Shown here: positions 16,579-23,296 of the stretch, piece by piece
Numbering within the stretch: position 1 is the first letter of the stretch
How the letters are laid out: each line of letters starts with the position of its first letter
From: 13-2-20CM-68-14 sp046723355
Lineage (GTDB): Bacteria; Actinomycetota; Thermoleophilia; Gaiellales; Gaiellaceae
DNA: 45,226 bases
Direction: 5' to 3'
NCBI GenBank assembly: GCA_046723355.1
Contig: JBKOUJ010000058.1
Coordinates: 1-45,226, forward strand
Position numbers and translations under genes: made by a program
The notes under the pieces: generated by a model
What the model saw: only the letters and a program-made list of their open reading frames with translations
Told to the model about the DNA's origin: nothing
Database searches by the model: none

Positions 16579-17863
16579 GCTATCGCTCGTCGGCATCTCG
16601 CACCACGGGGCGACGCTCGAGGTGCGCGAGCGTGTCGCGCTTGACCCCGACGAGGCGGCAGGCCTCGCGCGCGAGCTCGCCGGCGACGAGGGGGAGGCGG
16701 TATGTCTCTCGACCTGCAACCGCACCGAGCTCTACGTCGCGGGCCCGGGCCTCGAGGAGCGCGCCGCGAAGGCCCTCCAGAAGGCAAGCGGTCGCGCGAG
16801 TGAATCGTGCGACCTCTTAGGCGACATCGCAAGCGATGTCGCGGTGGACGGCGCGCTCTACCGGCGCAGCGACGACGAGGCGGCGCGGCACCTCTTCCGG
16901 GTTGCGGCCGGGCTCGACTCTCGCGTGCGAGGCGAGACGGAGATTCTCGGCCAGGTCCGCGCTGCGTACGCGCTGGGCACGCCGGGGCCGCTGCTCGACA
17001 GGCTCTTCCGCGAGGCGCTACGGGTGGGTCGCAAGGTCCGCGCCCAGGCTCCGGTGGGCGATCCGGCGGCGTCGGCCGCTTCGGCCGCGGCCGTGCTGGC
17101 CGAGCGTGTGCTCGGCGACCTGACCGGGCGGCAGGTGTTGCTGATCGGAGCCGGCGAGATCGGCGAGGCGACGGCCGCCAGGCTGGTCGCGCGCGGCGCC
17201 GAGATCGCCTTCGTGGCCAACCGCGGCGAGGAGCGCCGGGCGCGCGTGGCGAAGCGGCTGGAGGCGGAGCCGCTCCCCCTCGCTGAGGTCCGGGGCGCGT
17301 TGGCCGAGGCGGACGTCGTCGTCGCCTCGACCAACGCTCGTAACTTCCTCGTCTCGCTTGACGACGTCGAGGCCGCTCTCGCCACGCGCGAGCGCCGACC
17401 GCTACTCCTGATCGACCTCGCTGTTCCACGCGACCTGGATCCCGAGATCGCGACGCTTCCCTATGCCTTTCTCTACGACGTCGACGATCTAGACGAGGCG
17501 GTCGGAACGGGCAGCGCCGAAGGAGCGGCTGCCCGCGCCGAGGCGATCGTCGCCGAGGAGGCTGAGCGGTTTCGCGCTTGGCAGGCGTCTCGCGGAGTCG
17601 TTCCCGCGATCGCGTCGCTGCGGGCGCGGGCCGAGGAGATCCGCGCGCGCGAGCTCGCTCGGGCCGGGCGGCGGCTGGCCGGCCTGTCGCCGGAGGAGCG
17701 CCGCGCCGTCGAGGCCGTGACGGTGCAGATCGTCAACAAGCTGCTTCACGACCCGACGGTGCGCTTGAAGGAGGCCGCAGCCGGCGCGGACGGCGCAGCG
17801 TACGCCGATGCGGTGCGGCACCTGTTCGGACTGGATGCTCCTGAGGATTGGCAGCCGGGGTAG
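16571..17863 (+). CDS. hemA: glutamyl-tRNA reductase HemA
   Basis: HemA reduces glutamyl-tRNA to glutamate-1-semialdehyde, the first committed step of tetrapyrrole synthesis in the C5 pathway. The 430-residue protein has the catalytic Cys49 in LSTCNRTELYV, GEIEILGQVR-type sequence (GETEILGQVRAAY), the NADPH-binding VLLIGAGEIGE (about 192-202) and a C-terminal dimerisation domain. Start is TTG 16571, overlapping ccmD by 8 nt, with GAGGAGG about 8 nt upstream inside ccmD. A perfect 10-bp palindrome occurs at 16821-16842. Coupling to ccmCD suggests haem supply is matched to cytochrome c assembly. Confidence 0.93.
   Translation: MAELSLVGISHHGATLEVRERVALDPDEAAGLARELAGDEGEAVCLSTCNRTELYVAGPGLEERAAKALQKASGRASESCDLLGDIASDVAVDGALYRRSDDEAARHLFRVAAGLDSRVRGETEILGQVRAAYALGTPGPLLDRLFREALRVGRKVRAQAPVGDPAASAASAAAVLAERVLGDLTGRQVLLIGAGEIGEATAARLVARGAEIAFVANRGEERRARVAKRLEAEPLPLAEVRGALAEADVVVASTNARNFLVSLDDVEAALATRERRPLLLIDLAVPRDLDPEIATLPYAFLYDVDDLDEAVGTGSAEGAAARAEAIVAEEAERFRAWQASRGVVPAIASLRARAEEIRARELARAGRRLAGLSPEERRAVEAVTVQIVNKLLHDPTVRLKEAAAGADGAAYADAVRHLFGLDAPEDWQPG
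16821..16842 (+). repeat. perfect palindrome inside hemA
   Basis: GCGACATCGC (16821-16830) and GCGATGTCGC (16833-16842) are exact inverted repeats with an AA spacer, in codons about 84-91 of hemA. It could form a hairpin in the mRNA or be a chance outcome of codon choice. Confidence 0.4.
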
Positions 17864-18662
17864 CCGCCTCGCGCTGACGCAGGCCGAGCTTGCGGCGGAG
17901 CGACTGCGCCGGGACGGCGTCGAGATCGCGCTCGTGCCGATCACGACCGCTGGCGACAAGGATCGGACGAAGCCGTTCGGCGAGATCGGCTCGCGCGGCG
18001 TCTTCGTCAAGGAGATTGAGGAAGCGCTCTTGGCCGGGCGAATTGACGTCGCGGTCCACTCGGCGAAGGACATGACCTCGTCGGACACGGAAGGCCTTGT
18101 CGTCGGCGCCTACCTGACGCGAGAGGACCCCCGGGACGCGCTCTGCGGAAGCTCTGAGCTACGGCCGGGAATGCGGGTGGGCACCGCGTCGATCCGGCGC
18201 AAGGCGCAGCTGCTCGCTATCGAACCGGAGCTGTCGATCGAACCGCTCCGCGGCAACATCGACACCCGGCTCCGCAAGCGCCGCGAGCGCGGACTGGACG
18301 CGATCGTGCTCGCCGCGGCCGGTCTCGACCGGCTGGGGCTCGGGGGTGAGATCGATCTGCGGTTCGATCCCGACGAGCTGCTGCCCGAGGCGGGCCAGGG
18401 TGCGCTCGCGCTGCAGGTCCGCACCGGCGAGGAGGAACTCGTTGCGGCCGCCGACGACGCCGAGACCCGCCGCCGCGTTGAGGCGGAGCGCGCCTGCGTC
18501 TTCGCCATCGGAGGCGGCTGTCTCGCCCCTGTGGCCGCGCACCACAACGGCGAGAAGCTGACGGCGCTCGTCGCCGCGGAGGACGGCACCTGGGTCGAGC
18601 GGCGCACGGGCGGAGATCCGGCCGCTCTCGCCGCAGAGCTCTTGGTGTTCGCCACGGCGTGA
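17835..18662 (+). CDS. hemC: porphobilinogen deaminase HemC
   Basis: HemC links four porphobilinogens into hydroxymethylbilane. The 275-residue protein has IGSRGSRLAL at the N-terminus, HSAKDM with catalytic Asp79, the TASIRRKAQL and LRGNIDTRLRK substrate-binding arginines, and Cys229 in IGGGCLAPVAAH, which carries the dipyrromethane cofactor. ATG 17835 is chosen because it gives the family N-terminus; the gene then overlaps hemA by 29 nt in another frame. The stop overlaps hemD (GTGA). Confidence 0.94.
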   Translation: MLLRIGSRGSRLALTQAELAAERLRRDGVEIALVPITTAGDKDRTKPFGEIGSRGVFVKEIEEALLAGRIDVAVHSAKDMTSSDTEGLVVGAYLTREDPRDALCGSSELRPGMRVGTASIRRKAQLLAIEPELSIEPLRGNIDTRLRKRRERGLDAIVLAAAGLDRLGLGGEIDLRFDPDELLPEAGQGALALQVRTGEEELVAAADDAETRRRVEAERACVFAIGGGCLAPVAAHHNGEKLTALVAAEDGTWVERRTGGDPAALAAELLVFATA

Positions 18663-19288
18663 GAGTCGTCGTCACGCGGCCGCGCGAGCACGCCGCTGCG
18701 CTCGTTGAGCGCCTGGAGGAGCTTGGCCATGACGTCGCCGTCTGCCCGCTGATCGCAATCGAGCCGACGGGGCCGGACGAGATCGACGTGTCCGGCTACG
18801 ACTGGGTCGTCGTCACGAGCGCGAACGGCGCGCGGGAGCTCGCCGAGCGGATGCGCGGCCGACCCGCACGTACCGCCGCGATCGGCTCCGCTACCGCTGC
18901 GGCGCTTCCCTTCGAGCCCGATCTCATCCCGCGCGTTTCGACCCAGGAGGGATTGCTCGCCGAGCTGCCGCGTCCCGCCGGGCGCGTGCTCTTCGCGGCC
19001 GCAGAGGGCGCGCGGCGCCTCCTCGTCGAAGAGCTCGGCGCCGACTTCGTCGCGCTCTACCGGACGGAGGAGCTGCGCCCGGACGGCTTTCCGGATGGAG
19101 ACCTTGTCGTGCTCGCCTCCGCCTCGGCGGCACGGGCCTACGCGGCGCTGGGCCGCGCGGTTCCTATCGTGTCGATCGGCCCGGAGACGACGACGGCGGC
19201 GGAGCGGGCGGGTCTGCGCGTCGCTGCCGAGGCACGGACGCACGACCTCGACGGCCTTGTCGACGCCGTGCTCCAGTCGACCAGCTAA
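18659..19288 (+). CDS. hemD: uroporphyrinogen-III synthase HemD
   Basis: HemD closes and inverts ring D of hydroxymethylbilane. Sequence similarity is always low in this family. The 209-residue protein begins VVVTRPREHAAALVERLEELGHDV, has the domain-switch blocks DWVVVTSANGAREL and AIGSATAAAL, and near the end VLASASAARAYAALG and SIGPETTTAAERAGL, the expected pattern for two Rossmann-like lobes. It is shorter than the usual 240-260 residues. Position after hemC makes the call firm. HemB and HemL are not in the window. Confidence 0.87.
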   Translation: MRVVVTRPREHAAALVERLEELGHDVAVCPLIAIEPTGPDEIDVSGYDWVVVTSANGARELAERMRGRPARTAAIGSATAAALPFEPDLIPRVSTQEGLLAELPRPAGRVLFAAAEGARRLLVEELGADFVALYRTEELRPDGFPDGDLVVLASASAARAYAALGRAVPIVSIGPETTTAAERAGLRVAAEARTHDLDGLVDAVLQSTS

Positions 19289-19336
19289 ACCCGGTCGAGG
19301 GTCAGGAAGCGCTGGGAGGCGAGCAGACGTCGCGGT

Positions 19337-19352
19337 TAAGCTGCGCGCCCGA
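19337..19352 (+). promoter_or_regulatory. leaderless -10 of the SAM hydrolase gene
   Basis: TAAGCT (19337-19342) ends 9 nt before the ATG at 19352. The 63-nt gap after hemD holds nothing else. Confidence 0.45.
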
Positions 19353-20158
19353 TGTTCGTCACCTTCCTGAGCGACTTCGGGCTCCAGGACGACTTCGTCG
19401 GCACCTGTCACGGAGTCATCAAGACGATCGCGCCGGACGTGCAGATCATCGACGTCACGCACGGGATCTCGCCGCAGCATGTGCTCCAGGGCGCGCTGGT
19501 GCTGGCGAACACGACCCCGTACATGCCGATGGGCGTCCACCTCGCGGTCGTCGATCCCGGCGTCGGTAGTGCGCGGCGGCCGCTGGCGCTTCAGAGCGGC
19601 GACGGCCGGCTGTTCGTCGGCCCCGACAACGGCCTGCTTGTCCCCGCGGCCGAGCGGCTCGGAGGCATCGCGGCCGCGCACGAGCTCGCCAACGCCGACT
19701 ACGCGCTCGACACCGTCTCGCGAACCTTCCACGGGCGCGACCTGTTCGCGCCCGCCGCCGCGCACCTCGCGGCAGGGATCGCGATCGACGAGCTCGGGCC
19801 GCCGCTCGCGGCCGACGCACTGGCGCGGCTCGACCTCCCGGAGCCGGATGTCGGCGAGAACAGGATCCGCGCAACGGTTCTCTACATCGACCGTTTCGGC
19901 AACGTCCAGCTCAACCTGACGCGAGAGCACCTCCAGCAGGCGGAGGTGCTGCCGGGCACGGTCATCGAGGTCGAGCTGACGCTGGATCGCTACTACGCCG
20001 TCGTCGCGCGGACGTTCGCGGACGCCCGGAAGGGCGACGTGATCCTCTACGAGGACTCGTATCGCAACATCGCTCTGGCGATCAGCGGCGGGAACGCGGC
20101 GGAGCTCTTCGGCGCGGCGCCGGGGCAGGAGGTTCGAATCCGGCTGCAGGTGCCGTGA
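19352..20158 (+). CDS. SAM hydroxide adenosyltransferase (DUF62 family)
   Basis: A 268-residue member of the fluorinase/chlorinase fold. Bacterial members without halide specificity hydrolyse S-adenosylmethionine to adenosine and methionine using water or hydroxide. Family blocks are FLSDFGLQDDFVG, IIDVTHGISP, VVDPGVGSARRPLAL, FVGPDNGLLVPAAERLGG and TFHGRDLFAPAAAHLA, with YIDRFGNVQLN in the C-terminal domain. No halogenase-specific insertion is apparent, so hydrolase is the default call. The stop overlaps the methyltransferase start (GTGA), a coupling that could control SAM use. Confidence 0.87.
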   Translation: MFVTFLSDFGLQDDFVGTCHGVIKTIAPDVQIIDVTHGISPQHVLQGALVLANTTPYMPMGVHLAVVDPGVGSARRPLALQSGDGRLFVGPDNGLLVPAAERLGGIAAAHELANADYALDTVSRTFHGRDLFAPAAAHLAAGIAIDELGPPLAADALARLDLPEPDVGENRIRATVLYIDRFGNVQLNLTREHLQQAEVLPGTVIEVELTLDRYYAVVARTFADARKGDVILYEDSYRNIALAISGGNAAELFGAAPGQEVRIRLQVP

Positions 20159-20778
20159 GCTTCGAGGAGCTTGGACGGAAGTTCGCGCGACTGGCGACAA
20201 ACCTCGTCATGCGCAGCCCGCGGCTGTGGTTCCTGGTGCGGGGGCCGATACGCTTCCAGTTCGACAGGCTCGCGTCTCGGTGGGACACGACGCGGTCGCC
20301 TGGGGCCTACGCGCCTTACGAGGCCGCGCTCGATCGGGTCGATCCTCCCCCGCGCCGTGCCCTCGATCTCGGCACCGGCACCGGCGGCGCCGCGCTCGCG
20401 ATCGCACGCCGTTTTCCTGAGGCCGAGGTGTTGGGAGTCGATCTCTCGCGTTCGATGCTCGAGCAGGCTCGGGCGAACCTGCCCGACGAGTTCCGCGAGC
20501 GCGTGAGGTTCGAGCTGGCGGACGCCTCGCGGCTGCCTCACAGCGAGGCCAGCTTCGAGCTGATCGGGCTCAGCAACATGATTCCTTTCTTCGACGAGCT
20601 CGACCGGGTCCTTGCGCCCGGCGGCTCGTTGATCGTTGCGTTCTCGGGCGGGGCGGGGACGCCGATCTACGTGAGCCCGGAGCGGCTGCGCGCGGAGCTC
20701 GGCCGGCGTGGCTTCTCGGATTTTGCGGACTTTTCCACCGACCCAGGCACGGCGCTCCTTGCCCGCAAGCACGCATAG
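20155..20778 (+). CDS. class I SAM-dependent methyltransferase
   Basis: A 207-residue Rossmann methyltransferase. Motif I is ALDLGTGTGGAALAIARRF (about 63-81), the acidic residue after beta-2 is in GVDLSRSMLEQA, and a motif II-like region is FELIGLSNMIPFFDELDRVLAPGGSLIVAF. It resembles UbiE/Methyltransf_11 proteins, but the substrate cannot be named. It is translationally coupled to the SAM hydrolase. A strong hairpin at 20841 may end this operon. Confidence 0.82.
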   Translation: MSFEELGRKFARLATNLVMRSPRLWFLVRGPIRFQFDRLASRWDTTRSPGAYAPYEAALDRVDPPPRRALDLGTGTGGAALAIARRFPEAEVLGVDLSRSMLEQARANLPDEFRERVRFELADASRLPHSEASFELIGLSNMIPFFDELDRVLAPGGSLIVAFSGGAGTPIYVSPERLRAELGRRGFSDFADFSTDPGTALLARKHA

Positions 20779-20840
20779 GCATACTCTCGTGTCGAAAGGA
20801 CGTTCGCTGGCGCGGTAACACCGGCCCGGACGCCTCGCTT

Positions 20841-20864
20841 AGCGGGCCGCGAAAGCGGCCCGCT
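20841..20864 (+). terminator. 10-bp GAAA-loop hairpin after the methyltransferase gene
   Basis: AGCGGGCCGC, loop GAAA, GCGGCCCGCT form a perfect 10-bp stem closed by a GNRA-type tetraloop. No U-tract follows, so it may be an actinobacterial-style terminator or part of the repeat block beside it. Confidence 0.45.
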
Positions 20865-20870
20865 CAGTAT

Positions 20871-20950
20871 CACGGGGGAAACCCGGTTTCCCCCCTGGGC
20901 CCCCGTGCGGGGGTCCACAAGGGCAGCGAGGCCGGCAAAGCCGGCCTCTC
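20871..20950 (-). repeat. palindromic element, copy A
   Basis: About 80 nt that match copy B (21872-21952) when read on the minus strand. From right to left it has the hairpin GAGGCCGGC-loop-GCCGGCCTC, a conserved linker TGCC-TT-TGGACC, the inner hairpin CCCCC-GCAC-GGGGG, and the palindrome GGGGGAAAC/GTTTCCCCC. The first half differs from copy B by only four substitutions, all transitions. In the palindrome an A-T pair of copy A is a G-C pair in copy B. It lies directly upstream of the promoter of the AlkZ-related gene. Confidence 0.7.
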
Positions 20951-20954
20951 TTAA

Positions 20955-20967
20955 TAGGCTCGCGTTG
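20955..20967 (+). promoter_or_regulatory. leaderless -10 of the AlkZ-related gene
   Basis: TAGGCT (20955-20960) lies 6 nt before the GTG at 20967, the spacing that would start the mRNA at or next to the start codon. Confidence 0.55.
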
Positions 20968-21749
20968 TGCGTGTTGGGTCGCTCGAGGACGCCGCCTCCT
21001 TCGTGGATCGGGTTGGCATCGCACTTGCTTGGGGGAAGGTGGATCTCGTCCTGCCTTCGCTCTGGGAGGGGATCGCTGGTTTCGATGCCGACTGGGCGAT
21101 CCGGGACGAGGCTGGGAAGCCGACCGGATTCACGCCGGCGTTCGAACGGTTCTGGCGGTGGAAGGACGACCTTTCGGAGCGGCGGCTCGCCTGCGCCGGC
21201 CGCCATTTCGGCAGCGCCGCGTTCCTGATCGCTCCGCGGTTGCTTGGCGCCGCCTACGCACTGACCGGGCGTCCCGGAACGGCTGAGGATTTTCGCAACG
21301 CCGAACTCGAGGCGCTCGACCGCGAGATCGCCGAGGCTGTGCTCGAGAACGGGCCGCTGACCGGGCCGGAGATTCGGCGCGTGCTCGGAACCACCGACCG
21401 CAAGGCGGTCGACCGGGCCGTCGTGCGGCTTCAGCGTGGGTTCGTGCTCACGAATGCCGGTGCCGTAGAGCAGAGCCAGGGCTGGCGGGCGATCCGCCAG
21501 GACGTGTTCGCCCGGCGCTGGAAGCGCTCGCTTCGGCGTCTGCCGTCCGAGGACGAAGCCCGCCGCGCGCTCGCCGTAGCGGTGCTCAACGGAGCCGGCG
21601 AGATCTCAGCGGCCGACCTCGGAGGCGCGCTTGGCTGGCGCCGCAAGCAGGCCGAGTCGGCTCTCACCGAGCTGGTCGACACGGGGCGCGCCGGTCTTCG
21701 CGACGAGGACGGTTTGGCGCTCTGGAGGCCCGAAAAGGATCGCGGCTAA
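20967..21749 (+). CDS. AlkZ/YcaQ-related winged-helix protein
   Basis: A 260-residue protein with the pattern of the AlkZ-related branch of the YcaQ/AlkZ glycosylase family: FVDRVGIALAWGKVDLVLPSLWEGIAG at the N-terminus, FWRWKDDLSERRLACAGRHFGSAAFLIAPRLL, then two winged-helix-like repeats (about 115-170 and 185-245). Full-length YcaQ proteins unhook DNA interstrand crosslinks and are about 400 residues; this short form lacks the catalytic QxR/QxQ region that I would expect, so enzyme activity is doubtful. It sits between two inverted repeat elements with tRNA-Phe. Start GTG 20967 is set by the TAGGCT box. Confidence 0.55.
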   Translation: MRVGSLEDAASFVDRVGIALAWGKVDLVLPSLWEGIAGFDADWAIRDEAGKPTGFTPAFERFWRWKDDLSERRLACAGRHFGSAAFLIAPRLLGAAYALTGRPGTAEDFRNAELEALDREIAEAVLENGPLTGPEIRRVLGTTDRKAVDRAVVRLQRGFVLTNAGAVEQSQGWRAIRQDVFARRWKRSLRRLPSEDEARRALAVAVLNGAGEISAADLGGALGWRRKQAESALTELVDTGRAGLRDEDGLALWRPEKDRG

Positions 21750-21752
21750 ACT
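21747..21752 (+). promoter_or_regulatory. -10 box of tRNA-Phe
   Basis: TAAACT begins with the TAA stop of the preceding gene. Transcription would start near 21759, a few bases before the mature tRNA 5' end. The same hexamer serves ccmE. Confidence 0.45.
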
Positions 21753-21763
21753 CGGCGATTCGA

Positions 21764-21836
21764 GGCGAGGTAGCTCAGTCGGTAGAGCACACGGCTGAAA
21801 ACCGTGGTGTCGCCGGTTCGATTCCGGCCCTCGCCA
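21764..21836 (+). tRNA. tRNA-Phe (GAA)
   Basis: A complete 73-nt cloverleaf. The acceptor stem GGCGAGG pairs with CCTCGCC (21829-21835), with discriminator A at 21836. The D arm has AGCTCAGTCGGTAGAGC, the anticodon stem is CACGG/CCGTG with loop CTGAAAA (anticodon GAA), and the T arm is CCGGTTCGATTCCGG. CCA is not encoded. The anticodon decodes both Phe codons. Confidence 0.97.
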
Positions 21837-21871
21837 TCGGTTCGCGCGTGGCGGGCGCTCCCTTCTAACGA

Positions 21872-21952
21872 GAGAGGCCGGCTTCGCCGGCCTCGTTGCC
21901 TTTATGGACCGCAACGAGGGGGCGCACGGGGGAAGCCGGGCTTCCCCCCGTG
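21872..21952 (+). repeat. palindromic element, copy B
   Basis: An inverted copy of element A. Hairpin GAGGCCGGC-TTC-GCCGGCCTC (21874-21894), linker TGCC-TT-TGGACC, then GGGGGAAGCC-G-GGCTTCCCCC (21928-21948) with CAC/GTG flanks. A further pair CCTCGTTGC (21891-21899) and GCAACGAGG (21911-21919) could form instead of part of the first hairpin. It lies between the tRNA and the 3' end of the leftward receiver gene, where it may also act as a two-way terminator. Confidence 0.7.
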
Positions 21953-21963
21953 AGAAGTGTGCA

Positions 21964-22359
21964 TTACTTCGTGCTCGCGTCGCGCGCGGCGCCGAGCCGT
22001 TCAACCAACGTGTCGACAAGCTCGCTCTTCAGCAGGACGCCGTCGGCGCCCGCTTCCTTGACGGCGGCGAGCAGCTTCGGCGCGTCGTCGGCGGTCAGCG
22101 CGATCAGGCACAGCGACGGGTGCTGGTTCCGCAGGTGGGCGACGGCGGTGACGCCGTCGACGAGCGGCATGTGGACGTCGATCACGACCGCGTCGGGGTC
22201 CAGGACGTCGGCCTGCTCGATCGCCTCGAGGCCGTTCTCCGCGACCCCGACCACGCCCAGCTCGGGTTGCCGGTCGATCAACTCGCGCAACGCGTCCAGG
22301 AACTCGGGATCGTCGTCCGCGAGCAGGACGCGGATCTCCTGACGCTCGGCTTCTGCCAT
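21964..22359 (-). CDS. stand-alone receiver-domain response regulator
   Basis: A 131-residue single receiver domain. It has the acidic pair in RVLLADDDPEF, the phosphoacceptor Asp in AVVIDVHMPLVDG, Thr in ALTADDA and Lys in GVLLKSEL, so phosphorylation is possible. There is no DNA-binding or enzymatic output domain and no kinase nearby. The receiver looks most like NarL-type domains (DALRELIDRQPELGVVGVAENGLEAIE). ATG 22359 lies 8 nt after a TACCTT box. It is divergent from arginase. Confidence 0.88.
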   Translation of the reverse strand: MAEAERQEIRVLLADDDPEFLDALRELIDRQPELGVVGVAENGLEAIEQADVLDPDAVVIDVHMPLVDGVTAVAHLRNQHPSLCLIALTADDAPKLLAAVKEAGADGVLLKSELVDTLVERLGAARDASTK

Positions 22360-22385
22360 CTCAAGCAAAGGTAATTTCCGCGTCG
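22360..22385. promoter_or_regulatory. divergent leaderless promoters, receiver gene / arginase
   Basis: Leftwards TACCTT (22373-22368) is 8 nt before the receiver ATG. Rightwards TAATTT (22372-22377) is 7 nt before the arginase GTG. The boxes overlap by 2 bp in a 25-bp gap. Confidence 0.5.
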
Positions 22386-23296
22386 TGCCCATGCAAACGG
22401 ATGCACGGCCGGTTGCCCTGATCGGCGCGAGCCTGGACCTCGGCGCCGGCCGGCGAGGGGTCGACATGGGCCCGTCTGCGATCCGGTACGCAGGCCTCGA
22501 TGCTCGGATCGAGCGCCTCGGCAGGGAGATCTACGACTGGGGCAACGTCGAGGGAGCCGTCCCCGAGGCGACCGAGATGGGCAGCGAGCGCGTGCGCTTC
22601 CTCACGCCGATCAAGCAGGCCTGCGAGCGCGTCGCGCATCTCGTCGCCAGGGCGGTGGAGGAAGGACTTCAACCGCTCGTGCTCGGCGGCGACCACTCGG
22701 TCGCGATTGGCACGCTCGGCGGCCTCGCCCGCGGGAACGGCGCCGGCGGTGTCCTGTGGCTCGACGCCCACGGCGATCTGAACCGGCCCGAGACGTCCCC
22801 GACGGGGAACGTCCACGGGATGCCGCTCGCGGTGGCGCTCGGGCTCGCGGGACCGGAGTTCGAGAGCGATGCCTGGCGGCTTCCGGCTGTCGCAGCGGAC
22901 CGCGTCGCGCTCGTCGGCGTCCGCTCGCTCGATCGCGCGGAGACGGAACTGATCGCTGAGGCCGGCGTCTCGGTCTACACGATGAGCGACGTCGACCGCC
23001 TCGGGCTCGAGCGGGTCGTTCGCGAGGCGCTCGCGAAGATCGCTGGCCCCGGCTTCGTGCACGTGAGCCTCGACATGGATGCTCTAGAGCCCGACATCGC
23101 GCCGGGGGTCGGCACGCCGGTGCGGGGCGGCCTCTCCTACCGCGAGGCGCACCTCGCGATGGAGCTGGTCGCCGAGTCGGGGCTCGCCGGCTCGCTCGAG
23201 GTCGTGGAGGTGAACCCGATTCTCGACCGCGAGAACGAGACCGCCAAGCTTGCCGTCGAGCTCGTCGCGAGCGCTCTCGGGGCGCGGATTCTCTAG
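22385..23296 (+). CDS. rocF: arginase
   Basis: Arginase hydrolyses L-arginine to ornithine and urea with two Mn ions. The 303-residue ureohydrolase has the metal-site blocks LVLGGDHSVAIG, WLDAHGDLNRPETSPTGNVHGMP and VSLDMDALEPDIAPGVGTPVRGG (with Glu where many have Asp), and the C-terminal EVVEVNPILDRENETAKLAVELV. NVHGMP and the EVNP ending are arginase-like rather than agmatinase-like. GTG 22385 fits the TAATTT box; an ATG at 22391 is the alternative. The stop shares the tetranucleotide CTAG with the convergent EtfBA stop. Confidence 0.9.
   Translation: MPMQTDARPVALIGASLDLGAGRRGVDMGPSAIRYAGLDARIERLGREIYDWGNVEGAVPEATEMGSERVRFLTPIKQACERVAHLVARAVEEGLQPLVLGGDHSVAIGTLGGLARGNGAGGVLWLDAHGDLNRPETSPTGNVHGMPLAVALGLAGPEFESDAWRLPAVAADRVALVGVRSLDRAETELIAEAGVSVYTMSDVDRLGLERVVREALAKIAGPGFVHVSLDMDALEPDIAPGVGTPVRGGLSYREAHLAMELVAESGLAGSLEVVEVNPILDRENETAKLAVELVASALGARIL

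Noticed and set aside
18110..20200. Very long open frame (about 700 codons) on the minus strand across hemC, hemD and the SAM hydrolase
   Set aside because: It runs antisense to well-supported genes, is extremely rich in Arg, Asp and Val without motifs, and is the expected by-product of high GC at third codon positions.
20871..21952. Integrative element using tRNA-Phe as attachment site
   Set aside because: No integrase, no direct repeat of the tRNA 3' end and no foreign-looking gene content. Only the inverted palindromic elements remain as evidence.
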